8,705 bases of DNA from Clostridia bacterium (lineage in GTDB: Bacteria > Bacillota > Clostridia > Christensenellales > Borkfalkiaceae), in NCBI GenBank assembly GCA_900769545.1, contig CAAGGZ010000143.1, forward strand, positions 1-8,705. The letters are read 5' to 3'. The notes under the pieces were generated by a model, which saw nothing but the letters and a program-made list of their open reading frames with translations, made no database searches and was not told the DNA's origin. This document shows positions 1-7,092 of this stretch, piece after piece. The position numbers and the translations under genes are program-made. Each line of letters begins with the position of its first letter. Within the stretch, counting starts at the first letter, position 1.

Positions 1-2
1 AT

Positions 3-755
3 TTATCTAATTTATTTAAGATAGCTCCCACCATTTTAGTACCATTAACAGTATTGTTATCAAAAAATCGGAAAAACGTATGGCTTTGGGTTTTCTATGC
101 TTACGCTTTTGTGCAGTTGCTTGTTACAGACAGCCGAAATATATCTATTGCAGTCATTATTACGGCATTGTTGGTATTATTAAAGGGACCGATTTCTAAA
201 AAATGGGTATACCGCGTTATTTATACGTTTGCTATATTGTATCCCCTTATTTTCCCTTGGATTGCGACGGAGATGGGGGGAACAGCCTTGTATGAATGGT
301 TAGCGGAAATAACCGAAACAATTTACGACAAGGGGCAAGGCGGTGTATTCAGTGGAAGGCCGAAACTGTATTTAGGGGCGGAAAAACTGATTGGCGAATC
401 GTGGGTGCACTACCTATTCGGCTATGGGAAAACGATGGTTTCCTTTTATGCGGCGCACAATGGGTATTACGTTTTGCATTATACTTATGGTTTAATAGGT
501 ACGCTTGTAATAGTAGGCGCATTGATTTATTTTTTCGAGAAAACCTTTATTTTAATCAACGCAGGGGATTCCATATCTTATGGTTGTTTTGCTATTATGA
601 TTAGCGTTTTGTTTCAGCAAGCATCGGAAGGGTGGTTTTTAGGCACATATCTAATCACTTTAATGCCGTTTGTGTATATGGCCATTGTGATAAAGCGTTA
701 TAGGATCTATATACAAAAGAGAAAGAATGAAAACGGAAAGGAGAAAGACGAATGA
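3..755 (+). CDS. Wzy/O-antigen ligase-family polysaccharide polymerase, 5'-partial
   Basis: This is probably the integral-membrane polymerase that joins lipid-linked repeat units on the outer face of the membrane. The reading frame is open from base 3, so the gene starts upstream of the window. The TTG at 54 is internal: the 17 codons before it (LSNLFKIAPTILVPLTV...) are hydrophobic and continue a membrane helix. In the 250 visible residues, hydrophobic helices lie at about 8-19, 26-42, 47-62 and 70-88, then a large outer loop at about 90-150, then helices at about 156-178, 190-207 and 215-230. Family-like marks are TDSR before the second full helix, the loop motif SGRPKLYLGAEKLI...LFGYG (about 117-142), and HNGYYVLHYTYGLIG (from about 152), all typical of Wzy_C/O-antigen-ligase proteins. 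The tail is charged (KRKNENGKEKDE). The stop overlaps the next start as ATGA. An LPS ligase role is unlikely in a Gram-positive, so polymerase is preferred. The exact linkage cannot be told. Confidence 0.82.
   Translation, partial: LSNLFKIAPTILVPLTVLLSKNRKNVWLWVFYAYAFVQLLVTDSRNISIAVIITALLVLLKGPISKKWVYRVIYTFAILYPLIFPWIATEMGGTALYEWLAEITETIYDKGQGGVFSGRPKLYLGAEKLIGESWVHYLFGYGKTMVSFYAAHNGYYVLHYTYGLIGTLVIVGALIYFFEKTFILINAGDSISYGCFAIMISVLFQQASEGWFLGTYLITLMPFVYMAIVIKRYRIYIQKRKNENGKEKDE
735..743 (+). promoter_or_regulatory. Shine-Dalgarno for the GT-D gene, inside the upstream gene
   Basis: GGAAAGGAG ends 8 bases before the ATG at 752. It encodes Gly-Lys-Glu near the C-terminus of the polymerase. With the ATGA stop/start overlap it supports translational coupling and fixes the start of the next gene at 752. 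Confidence 0.7.
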
Positions 756-1513
756 GCATATTTCGCCGCATGAAAATATGGTGTCGAGTCGTCTATACGT
801 TTATTTTTTCGTTTTGTGGTACAAAGAAAAATATTCTTTCTCCACAAGAGACTATAAAAATGATTAAAAACGGTCGATCTTTGATTCGTTTTGGCGATGG
901 GGAATTTGGGATTTTTCACGGCAAGGATATACATTATCAAAATTGGTCGCCAGAATTAAAAGAAGCCTTTGACAGCATTAAACAAGATTTTGAAACACAA
1001 GGTGAAGATTGTCCGTACGTATTGGCGGTACCGCAACGGTTTATGAAAGTCAACGGCTTTCGTTTAATGAAAAAACGCGTATACGTTTCTTGTTGGTCGG
1101 AGGCGCGCTACGATTTTCAAAGACGATACAGTAAAACGGCTATTTACGGAGACTCTTTCTTATTTGAAAAGAAAAACAAACCCATTTATAGTGAAATTTG
1201 GGATGGGGAAAATTGTTCCCCAAACATAGTGTTTGTGCATAATTCTGCTGAATGTGCGCAGGCGTTTCGTGACACATATCAAAAGCGCGTAGAACACGTA
1301 GTTTGTCCTCCTAAAGACGCGTTTGAATCGGTGGATGTGTTAGAGCAGGAGATTTTATCAAAAATAGCAGATAATGGTTGGACAAGCAAAGATGTTATGA
1401 TTACAATTTCGGCTGGCCCCGCGGGCAAAGTTTTGGTGTACCGCTTATCCCAGCAAGGATATCATTGTGTTGATGCGGGACATTGCTGGGATGATCCGTT
1501 GGAGGGAATTTGA
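752..1513 (+). CDS. GT-D fold glycosyltransferase (DUF1792 family)
   Basis: This is a predicted metal-dependent sugar transferase of the GT-D fold (Pfam GT-D, formerly DUF1792), a family known from streptococcal Fap1 adhesin glycosylation, where dGT1 adds glucose to a growing glycan. The 253 residues are close to the usual family length. A hydrophobic patch at 9-22 may hold it at the membrane. The key motif SLIRFGDGEF (43-52) carries Asp49-Gly-Glu51, matching the family's DXE metal-binding signature. The C-terminal ISAGPAGKVLVYRL...GYHCVDAGH block (219-244) is the other typical region, where a glycine-rich turn is followed by a strand ending in D-x-G-H. The start ATG has a strong Shine-Dalgarno and overlaps the polymerase stop. 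The TGA stop overlaps the next ATG. Family assignment is confident. The sugar donor and acceptor are unknown, and a role in building the polymer repeat unit is inferred only from the operon. Confidence 0.85.
   Translation: MSIFRRMKIWCRVVYTFIFSFCGTKKNILSPQETIKMIKNGRSLIRFGDGEFGIFHGKDIHYQNWSPELKEAFDSIKQDFETQGEDCPYVLAVPQRFMKVNGFRLMKKRVYVSCWSEARYDFQRRYSKTAIYGDSFLFEKKNKPIYSEIWDGENCSPNIVFVHNSAECAQAFRDTYQKRVEHVVCPPKDAFESVDVLEQEILSKIADNGWTSKDVMITISAGPAGKVLVYRLSQQGYHCVDAGHCWDDPLEGI
1501..1506 (+). promoter_or_regulatory. Shine-Dalgarno that fixes the GT2 start at ATG 1513
   Basis: GGAGGG lies within the Leu-Glu-Gly-Ile C-terminus of the GT-D gene. Its GGAGG core is 7 bases from ATG 1513 but only 4 bases from an in-frame TTG at 1510. 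The ATG at 1513 is therefore preferred, giving a TGATG stop/start overlap. Confidence 0.75.
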
Positions 1514-2535
1514 TGAAAAAAATCAGTGTGATTGTTCCCGTCTATAACGCAGAGAAGTATTTACAAAAAACGTTGCAGGCTTTGCGGGAACAAACCTACC
1601 AAGACTTGGAAATTATTTTGGTGAACGATGGGTCAAAAGACGGTTCATTGGGTATTTGTGAACAGGCTTCAAAAGAGGATGATAGAATTGCTTGTTATAA
1701 TATCCCCAACGGTGGACCGGCAAACGCAAGAAACGTAGGGATTTCCAAAGCAACGGGAACGTATATTGGTTTTTGTGATTCGGACGACTTGCCTGACGTG
1801 ACGATGTATCAAACGCTGGTGGAATATTTGGAACGTGTGAATGCGGATATTGCGCTTTGTGACATCTATACGGAACGAGACGGTCGCAATTTTGGATTTC
1901 CATGGGCGGATGGTACAGTGTTTGAAAAAGAAGCCATTATTTCCGACATGATGGCGAAAATGATTGGGAATCTTTCTGATAATGATAAAGACTCTCCCGT
2001 ATGGGGCAGCTCGGTTCGGTGTTTGTTTAAACGAGAAATTATAGATAATAACAGTATTGCATTTCCTACGGATATTCATTTTGCAGAGGATTTGGTGTTC
2101 GTTTTGCGCTACTTATCGCACGCAAAACGCGCGGTAATTTGCGATAAAGCCTTGTATTTTTATATCTGCAACGAAGCATCGATAATGAACTCGTTTTACT
2201 CATATAAACCAAATATGTTTCAGGCAAGACGTGCGTTGGTGCAGTATGTTGAGGGAGTCATTGAGAAGGTGCAAGCCCCCGCACTTCGCAACCGTTTAAC
2301 GGTGACGGAGCGCTGTTATTATCACGAGTGCGTCGGAAACGCCTGCCGCGGCGGTGTGGAACGCACGAAAAAGATGATGAAGGCGGAAATTCGGGAAATT
2401 GTTTCCGATGCTGCCGTAAAAAACGCATTTCGAAATTTTGATGCAAAGGATATGAAAACGAAAATCAAATACTCGTTTATCAAACATAGATGGGTTGGAC
2501 TGTTGCATTTATATTATTCAAAGCGCTTTAAGTAA
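1513..2535 (+). CDS. Family 2 glycosyltransferase (GT-A fold)
   Basis: This is a predicted inverting nucleotide-sugar transferase adding one residue to the lipid-linked repeat unit at the cytoplasmic face. From ATG 1513 it is 340 residues. The N-terminus ISVIVPVYNAEKYL (4-17) is the classic GT2 opening strand. NDGSKDGS (38-45) contacts the nucleotide, GGPANARNVGI (67-77) is the usual loop, and DSDD (89-92) is the metal-binding DXD motif. HFAEDLVF (189-196) holds the Glu192-Asp193 pair expected for the catalytic base region. The last 100 or so residues are helical and basic, with no clear membrane helix, and end in KHRWVGLLHLYYSKRFK, which may peripherally bind the membrane. The start is ATG rather than the TTG one codon upstream, because spacing from GGAGG favours it. 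It is followed by an 11-base gap, the largest in the window. The sugar specificity cannot be read. Confidence 0.9.
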   Translation: MKKISVIVPVYNAEKYLQKTLQALREQTYQDLEIILVNDGSKDGSLGICEQASKEDDRIACYNIPNGGPANARNVGISKATGTYIGFCDSDDLPDVTMYQTLVEYLERVNADIALCDIYTERDGRNFGFPWADGTVFEKEAIISDMMAKMIGNLSDNDKDSPVWGSSVRCLFKREIIDNNSIAFPTDIHFAEDLVFVLRYLSHAKRAVICDKALYFYICNEASIMNSFYSYKPNMFQARRALVQYVEGVIEKVQAPALRNRLTVTERCYYHECVGNACRGGVERTKKMMKAEIREIVSDAAVKNAFRNFDAKDMKTKIKYSFIKHRWVGLLHLYYSKRFK

Positions 2536-2540
2536 GGGGA
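2534..2540 (+). promoter_or_regulatory. Shine-Dalgarno of the first acyltransferase
   Basis: AAGGGGA sits in the only gap longer than two bases, overlapping the TAA of the GT2 gene, with about 7 bases from AGGGG to ATG 2547. This is the one junction where the site lies mostly outside the upstream coding sequence. Confidence 0.6.
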
Positions 2541-2546
2541 ACATAT

Positions 2547-3602
2547 ATGGGGAAAAGAAACGTCGGGTATGATTTTATCCGCATTTTTGCAATTTTTCTT
2601 GTGGTGGTGATTCACGCAAATGTTGCTTATCTTGGGAAAAATCAAGGACAAGCAGGTTGGTATGCCGTGATGTTGTTTACCTCCCTTTGCTTGGTGGCTG
2701 TACCATTATTTTTCATGGTTTCAGGTGCATTATTACTAGACACTGAAAAAGTATTGCCGTTAAAAACATTATTCAAAAAAAGAATACTGAAACAAGCAGT
2801 TCCCTTTATTATTTGGAGCTTGATTTACGTGGTTGCTCGTATTGTTATGAAGAAAACGCCTTTGAGTATCACGGCGTTTACCGATTTGTTACATGAGCCC
2901 GCATATTATCAGTTTTGGTTTATGTATTCCTTGCTTGCCATTTATCTGTTATTGCCTGTATTGCAAGCCGTTGTTTTAAAATTGGAAAAGAAACATTTGG
3001 AATACGTGTTGATTTTATGGCTTATCTTTTCAACGGCGTTTCCCGTTATGCAGAAGTTTATCCCTGGTTTTGCTGTTTCAGGACACGTGGATTTGATTTT
3101 GTGTGAGGGTTACGTCGGGTATTTCTTGTTGGGATATTACCTGAAAAAATACCACAGTGAGCTTTCATGGAAAAAAGGGTTGAGACTTTCCTTAATTGGT
3201 ATTGGCTGTACGGGGGTATTGTCCGTGGTAGAATATTTGGTATGTGTTAATGCGGAAACTTCATACCAGGGTTATTTTTATCAAGCGTATTTGACTCCTT
3301 TTGTAGTATTTTCGGCAACAGGATTGTTTTTGCTCTTTCAAAACTTGCCTTGGACACAGAAAGAAAAACCTTGCAAACTTTTAGGCGCGGGTTCCGTGCT
3401 TACGATGGGAGTATATTATGTGCACATGCTGGTGATTACCGCCTTGGAATATGTTGGGTTGATGGGTGATGCAAGTATATTGTTATTGATTGTGAAAATC
3501 TTTTTGGCGTATGGGGTATCGCTTGGTATTGCGTTTGTCATTTCAAAAATTCCGTATGTTAGAATGGTTTTAATGGGTATAGGAGAAAAACATGAAAATT
3601 GA
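2547..3602 (+). CDS. Membrane O-acyltransferase, Acyltransferase_3 family
   Basis: This multi-pass protein probably O-acylates (often acetylates) a sugar of the repeat unit or polymer. At 351 residues it has the normal size for a stand-alone Acyltransferase_3 (PF01757) protein, with about ten hydrophobic helices and no extra SGNH domain. The opening YDFIRIFAIFLVVVIHAN (8-25) has the expected Asp9, Arg12 and the conserved His23 linked to catalysis. VPLFFMVSGALLL (52-64) is the standard Ser-Gly helix. KKRILKQAVPFIIW (77-90) corresponds to the usual basic cluster before the next helix. YQFWFMYSLLAIYLLLPVL (121-139) and MGVYYVHMLVI (287-297, His293) are also family-typical. Its last codons overlap the next gene by 11 bases and encode that gene's Shine-Dalgarno. 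The acyl group and acceptor are unknown. Family members can also use succinyl or other acyl groups. Confidence 0.88.
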   Translation: MGKRNVGYDFIRIFAIFLVVVIHANVAYLGKNQGQAGWYAVMLFTSLCLVAVPLFFMVSGALLLDTEKVLPLKTLFKKRILKQAVPFIIWSLIYVVARIVMKKTPLSITAFTDLLHEPAYYQFWFMYSLLAIYLLLPVLQAVVLKLEKKHLEYVLILWLIFSTAFPVMQKFIPGFAVSGHVDLILCEGYVGYFLLGYYLKKYHSELSWKKGLRLSLIGIGCTGVLSVVEYLVCVNAETSYQGYFYQAYLTPFVVFSATGLFLLFQNLPWTQKEKPCKLLGAGSVLTMGVYYVHMLVITALEYVGLMGDASILLLIVKIFLAYGVSLGIAFVISKIPYVRMVLMGIGEKHEN

Positions 3603-4392
3603 GCACGTCGTATCTACGATGGGAAGAGCGGAGTTTTCCTTTCTTGAGAATATGCAGATGCAAGCACCTTGCTTGGTGGTGAATCAAAAATGTTCTGAAA
3701 GTGAAGGCACGTATTCATTGCCGAATGGTGATGCAAAAATTTTAAGCACACCAGAAAGAGGTTTAAGCAGAAGCAGGAACAAGCTTCTTCAAAATGCAAC
3801 GGGGGAGATATGTATCATTGGGGATGACGACGTGGAATATTTGCCTAATTATTTGAAGGATATAGAGCAAGCCTATGTTTCTTTACCGAAAGCCGACATT
3901 ATCGTTTTTCGATTTACCCATGAAAAAGGAAAAGAAACGCGTGCGAGATATTCTAAAATCAAGCGCTTGCATATGTGGAATATCAGTAAAGCAGCATCGG
4001 TGGAAATTACTTTTAAGAGAGAAAGCGTTTTGAAGGCAGGTATCTCGTTTCACAATGAAATTGGATTAGGAACGGAATTTCCCACAGGGGAAGAAAATGC
4101 TTTTTTAGCGGATGCGTTGCGTGCGGGCTTGAAGATTTATCATTATCCAAAAACGATTTGTTATGCAGTAGAAGAGCATGATTTAAAAAACGATAATGAT
4201 ATAAAGCGGTACTTAATAGGAAAAGGTGCTGCTTATCACTGTATTTATAAAAAAGTTTTTTGGTTTTATGCATTGGGATTTATTGTATTAAAAAAGCGTT
4301 CGTTGTTTAAGAGCGTTTCTATTTGTCAGGCGTATACTTGGATGAAAGAAGGTAGAAAAAAATACATCGAAAAAACGGGAGAAAAAAGGTAA
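3592..4392 (+). CDS. Atypical GT2-like glycosyltransferase
   Basis: This is a predicted GT-A fold sugar transferase of 266 residues. It lacks the usual GT2 opening (I-V-P-x-Y-N). It begins instead IEHVVSTMGR (3-12), followed by CLVVNQKC (27-34), a variant of the family I recall from Firmicutes exopolysaccharide loci. The GT2 core is recognisable from STPERGLSRSRNKLLQNATG (52-71), where the R-G-L-S-x-S-R-N loop replaces the common A-R-N-x-G loop. It is followed by IIGDDDVEY (75-83), a triple-Asp form of the metal-binding motif. GEENAFLADAL (166-176) is the likely counterpart of the acidic catalytic motif. A short hydrophobic segment (about 222-235) and a basic tail suggest membrane association. 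The ATG at 3592 has AGGAG 6 bases upstream inside the acyltransferase gene. The stop TAA directly abuts the next ATG with no gap. Donor and linkage are unknown. Confidence 0.8.
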   Translation: MKIEHVVSTMGRAEFSFLENMQMQAPCLVVNQKCSESEGTYSLPNGDAKILSTPERGLSRSRNKLLQNATGEICIIGDDDVEYLPNYLKDIEQAYVSLPKADIIVFRFTHEKGKETRARYSKIKRLHMWNISKAASVEITFKRESVLKAGISFHNEIGLGTEFPTGEENAFLADALRAGLKIYHYPKTICYAVEEHDLKNDNDIKRYLIGKGAAYHCIYKKVFWFYALGFIVLKKRSLFKSVSICQAYTWMKEGRKKYIEKTGEKR

Positions 4393-5280
4393 ATGTTTTT
4401 AAGTATTGTCACGCCAACGTTTAATAGGGGATATATTCTCGGTGTGTGTTATCAAAGTTTACTTGCACAAACGTGTAAAGATTTTGAATGGATTGTTGTG
4501 GACGATGGTTCTTCGGATAATACGGAAAAATTGGTGCAGACTTTTATTGCGGAAAATAAGCTTGATATCAAATACGTCAAACAAGAAAATGGTGGAAAAC
4601 ATATTGCGCATAATACAGGTGTGGAGCATGCACAAGGGGAAATGTTCTTGTGTTTAGATTCGGATGATCAATTAACGGAGAATGCAGTGGAGTTTGCCAA
4701 AGGATGTTGGCAAGAAAATAAAGCGGACGGCGTTGTTGGTATTTTGGCCAAACGTGGTGCAATCTCCAATCGGGAAGCAATTTGCGGAGCCTGGCAAGAT
4801 GGATTGAAAAGCGCCACTATGTTCGATTTATGCAATAAATATGGCTTTTCTGGTGATACAGCGTTGTTTTTCAAAACTGAAATATTAAAGAAAGAAAAGT
4901 TTGTTTCCTTTGCAGGCGAAAGATTTATCCCTGAAACAGCTTTGTATTGTGAAATCGATAAATACGGAGCTATGTTGCTTTTAGATAAGGTTTTATATTT
5001 AACAGAATATTTGCCGGATGGTTTGACGGCTAAATACCATACGCTGTTGCGAAAAAATCCTAACGGCACGGCTTATACATATTATCAGCAGTTGTGTATG
5101 TCGCGCGGAGCGAAACAAAAATTGAAGTATGCAGTGTTGACGCAAATATATAAGTCACTATCGAAAGATAAAAAGCAAGTATGCTTTAATAAAAGGAAAG
5201 GCTGGCTTTTGATGGGATGGTTGCCAGCAATGCTTTACAAAAAAAGATTTTTAGCTAAGTTCAAGGACGGAGAGAAATAA
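4393..5280 (+). CDS. Family 2 glycosyltransferase (GGKH subtype)
   Basis: This 295-residue GT-A enzyme is predicted to add one sugar to the repeat unit. SIVTPTFNRGYIL (4-16) is the opening strand and VVDDGSSDNT (35-44) the nucleotide-binding turn. ENGGKHIAHNTGVEHAQGE (65-83) belongs to a common GT2 subgroup with a G-G-K-H loop, and LDSDD (88-92) carries the DXD metal ligands. FAGERFIPETALYCEI follows in the acceptor half, where related enzymes carry an F-x-G-E-x-F-x-P-E motif. The C-terminus is basic (KKRFLAKFKDGEK) and probably membrane-associated. The start codon follows the previous stop without a gap. The nearest good Shine-Dalgarno is GGGAG at 4377-4381, 11 bases upstream, with a weaker AAGG only 3 bases away. 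Its own final codons Gly-Glu-Lys encode the ribosome site of the next gene. It is clearly different from the other two GT2-type genes here, so it probably has a different specificity. Confidence 0.9.
   Translation: MFLSIVTPTFNRGYILGVCYQSLLAQTCKDFEWIVVDDGSSDNTEKLVQTFIAENKLDIKYVKQENGGKHIAHNTGVEHAQGEMFLCLDSDDQLTENAVEFAKGCWQENKADGVVGILAKRGAISNREAICGAWQDGLKSATMFDLCNKYGFSGDTALFFKTEILKKEKFVSFAGERFIPETALYCEIDKYGAMLLLDKVLYLTEYLPDGLTAKYHTLLRKNPNGTAYTYYQQLCMSRGAKQKLKYAVLTQIYKSLSKDKKQVCFNKRKGWLLMGWLPAMLYKKRFLAKFKDGEK
5269..5274 (+). promoter_or_regulatory. Shine-Dalgarno that selects the GTG start at 5283
   Basis: GGAGAG is 8 bases before GTG 5283. No ATG in the right frame exists nearby, and the protein's conserved opening (I-I-H-Y-C-W-F-G-G) begins within five codons of this GTG, so a non-ATG start is well supported. 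Confidence 0.7.
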
Positions 5281-5282
5281 TT

Positions 5283-6056
5283 GTGATAGAAAAGATTATA
5301 CATTACTGTTGGTTTGGTGGAAAACCGAAGCCTGAATTGGCGGAAAAATGCATAGAAAGCTGGAAAAAGTTTTGTCCTGATTATAAGCTTGTAGAATGGA
5401 ATGAGAAGAATTTTGATATCAATTCAAACCTTTACGTTAAGCAGGCATATGAGGCAAAGAAGTTTGCCTTTGTAACAGACTACGTTCGATTGTACGCTTT
5501 GCATACGCAGGGTGGTATCTATATGGATACGGACGTCATGGTGTTAAAACCGTTGGACGAATACTTACACCACGAGGCATTTTCGGGTTTTGAAAGTAAA
5601 ACGAAAATTCCTACGGGAATTATGGCTACGGAAAAGGGGAACGCTCTTTTTGCTGAGTTGCTTAGCTATTACGATACGGCAACGTTTATCAAGGAAGATG
5701 GTTCGTTGAATATGACGACGAACGTGGAAATTATAACAGATATGCTGACGCCCAAAGGCTTTGTTCCAAACGGGAAATACCAAGAGGTGGGCGGCATGGC
5801 TTTTTATCCGCAAAATGTATTTTGTCCCTTGCATAAAAAGCTGAAGAATAAAAAATATATGAAAAATACGGCGACTATTCATTATTTTGCGGGCTCTTGG
5901 AAAAGCGACGCCACGAAAAAACGTGAAAATTCGTTTTGGTGGAAATTAATTTCTGTGCCTGGAAGTTTTCTGTCCAAAATCATGCGAAAGATTTTCGGCG
6001 AAAAGTGGGATAGAAAGAAAAATAAAATAAGGGATAAGATGTTTAAGAATGAATGA
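5283..6056 (+). CDS. GT32-type glycosyltransferase with DXD motif
   Basis: This is a predicted retaining GT-A glycosyltransferase of the Gly_transf_sug/GT32 group (the OCH1-like, capsular 'DXD sugar-binding' family), 257 residues. The opening IEKIIHYCWFGG (2-13) is diagnostic, followed by CIESWKKFCPDYKLVEWNE (23-41), the usual nucleotide-site region. FAFVTDYVRLYALHTQGGIYMDTDV (61-85) is the signature block, with Asp82-Thr-Asp84 as the metal ligands. A later IHYFAGSW block is the conserved C-terminal His-Trp region. The tail after about residue 205 is strongly basic and partly hydrophobic (WWKLISVPGSFLSKIMRKIF), fitting peripheral membrane binding. It uses a GTG start two bases after the preceding stop and overlaps the next gene by 8 bases. 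In capsule loci such enzymes often add galactose- or glucose-type sugars, but specificity is not inferable here. Confidence 0.9.
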   Translation: MIEKIIHYCWFGGKPKPELAEKCIESWKKFCPDYKLVEWNEKNFDINSNLYVKQAYEAKKFAFVTDYVRLYALHTQGGIYMDTDVMVLKPLDEYLHHEAFSGFESKTKIPTGIMATEKGNALFAELLSYYDTATFIKEDGSLNMTTNVEIITDMLTPKGFVPNGKYQEVGGMAFYPQNVFCPLHKKLKNKKYMKNTATIHYFAGSWKSDATKKRENSFWWKLISVPGSFLSKIMRKIFGEKWDRKKNKIRDKMFKNE

Positions 6057-7092
6057 GACAAAGAAAACGAGGGAAAGAGATATTGCTTTTGATTACATTC
6101 GTGTGATTGCAATGCTCATGATTGCGTTTTGCCATTTCTTCCAAATTATACACGCTTTAGAGTTGGCGTTTTGGTTAAACGTTGGCGTACAAATTTTCCT
6201 TGTGTTAAGTGATAGACTTTTGCGTGATAAACGCTTTCAAAACGGGAAAGACGTGTTGCGCTTTTATGGTACGCGTGTTACGAGGATTATGTTGCCAGTT
6301 TGGATTTATCTTGTGGCAATTTGTGGGATGTTATGGATCATTAAACAACCGCCGACTTTGACTTCCGTTGTTGTATATGCACTCGGTGGGGCAGCCTTTA
6401 TTAAAAGTGGCGTGTTAGGACTTGGGCATTTTTGGTATTTAAGTATTATTTTAATTGCTTATTTAATTACACCATTGTTGGCATATTTTTCTAATACAAT
6501 GCAAAAGGCGAAAAATTGGATTGTCGTTTTGTTTTTCACGATAACTTTGTTGCTATTAGCCGGGTTATTCTTTTTAATCGGAAATGTTTCTCATGGAATA
6601 CATTTAAGCTTATTTGTTATTGCTTATTACGTATTTCAAAGACAAAAAGAAGAGAAGCAATGGGAGGGGAAGGGCATAAAATACGTTTTTGTCCCTATGA
6701 TTGTCCTCGTGGCTGCGCGGATAGTTTTCAGTATAATAGGTATAGAAAACTGGAAATATTATGCCATGTATGATGCTACGTTTGTTCCTATTTGTAAAGC
6801 TGTATTAGGGTATTGGCTCTTTTGCGTTGCATATTGGTTGTTTTCAAAGGAACGCTTTCAAATTGGCAAAAAAACAATAGCAGTTTTATCCGCAGTTTCT
6901 TTTGAAATTTATATTACGCATCAATTTATCGAACTCGCTGTGTATGAATATGTTTCGTATTGCAATAGCGGTACGTTATTCGGCGGTTTGTTGATGTTTA
7001 TTGTGTCGGTGGTTTTAATTGCAATCAACACGTTGGTATTATATTACTGTGTGATTTTATTAAAAAAGGGGATTACGAAGCTTAAAAAATGA
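6049..7092 (+). CDS. Second Acyltransferase_3 family membrane protein, altered SG motif
   Basis: This is a 347-residue multi-pass protein of the same broad family as the gene at 2547 but poorly similar to it. AFDYIRVIAMLMIAFCHFF (13-31) gives Asp15, Arg18 and the conserved His29. RFYGTRVTRIMLPVWIYL (71-88) has the R-x-x-R-I-x-x-P pattern, GHFWYLSIILIAYLITPLL (126-144) is a textbook family helix, and EIYITHQFIEL (286-296) carries the late His291. The usual Ser-Gly of the second helix is replaced: FLVLSDRLLRDKRF (50-63) reads Ser54-Asp55-Arg56. The loop between His29 and this serine is also about ten residues shorter than in the gene at 2547. The start has no good ribosome site. AAGGG at 6029-6033 is 15 bases away and the frame is closed just upstream, so re-initiation after the overlapping GT32 gene is likely. 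The predicted role is O-acylation or another acyl transfer on the polysaccharide. Confidence 0.82.
   Translation: MNETKKTRERDIAFDYIRVIAMLMIAFCHFFQIIHALELAFWLNVGVQIFLVLSDRLLRDKRFQNGKDVLRFYGTRVTRIMLPVWIYLVAICGMLWIIKQPPTLTSVVVYALGGAAFIKSGVLGLGHFWYLSIILIAYLITPLLAYFSNTMQKAKNWIVVLFFTITLLLLAGLFFLIGNVSHGIHLSLFVIAYYVFQRQKEEKQWEGKGIKYVFVPMIVLVAARIVFSIIGIENWKYYAMYDATFVPICKAVLGYWLFCVAYWLFSKERFQIGKKTIAVLSAVSFEIYITHQFIELAVYEYVSYCNSGTLFGGLLMFIVSVVLIAINTLVLYYCVILLKKGITKLKK

Noticed and set aside
296..604. Plus-strand 102-codon frame inside the polymerase gene
   Set aside because: It overlaps the conserved SGRPK and HNGYY region of the polymerase in another frame, and its product resembles no known protein.
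1416..1428. Small GC-rich inverted repeat (GCCC...GGGC) near the end of the GT-D gene
   Set aside because: It encodes the conserved Ala-Gly-Pro-Ala-Gly turn of the family. The stem is only four pairs with a three-base loop and no T tract, so it needs no other explanation.
1510..1512. TTG as start of the first GT2 gene
   Set aside because: It is only 4 bases from GGAGG, and ATG follows at 1513 with 7-base spacing and a TGATG overlap. The conserved GT2 opening does not need the extra residue.
1669..2079. Minus-strand open frame of 136 codons within the GT2 gene
   Set aside because: It lies wholly antisense to a gene with clear GT2 motifs and has a composition rich in Arg, His and Ile that fits no family I recognise. 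It is best explained as a shadow frame.
4249..4261. AAAAAAGTTTTTT as a possible terminator or AT-rich palindrome
   Set aside because: It has no GC-rich stem, lies inside a coding sequence with the frame intact, and translation is expected to continue through it.
4668..5069. Minus-strand open frame of 133 codons within the second GT2 gene
   Set aside because: It is antisense to the coding part between the DSDD motif and the acceptor region. No recognisable domain is visible, so I treated it as a shadow.
2547..7092. The two acyltransferase genes as a recent duplication
   Set aside because: They share only general family motifs, differ in loop lengths and in the Ser-Gly motif, and show no obvious nucleotide repeats. 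They look like separate acquisitions or old paralogues.
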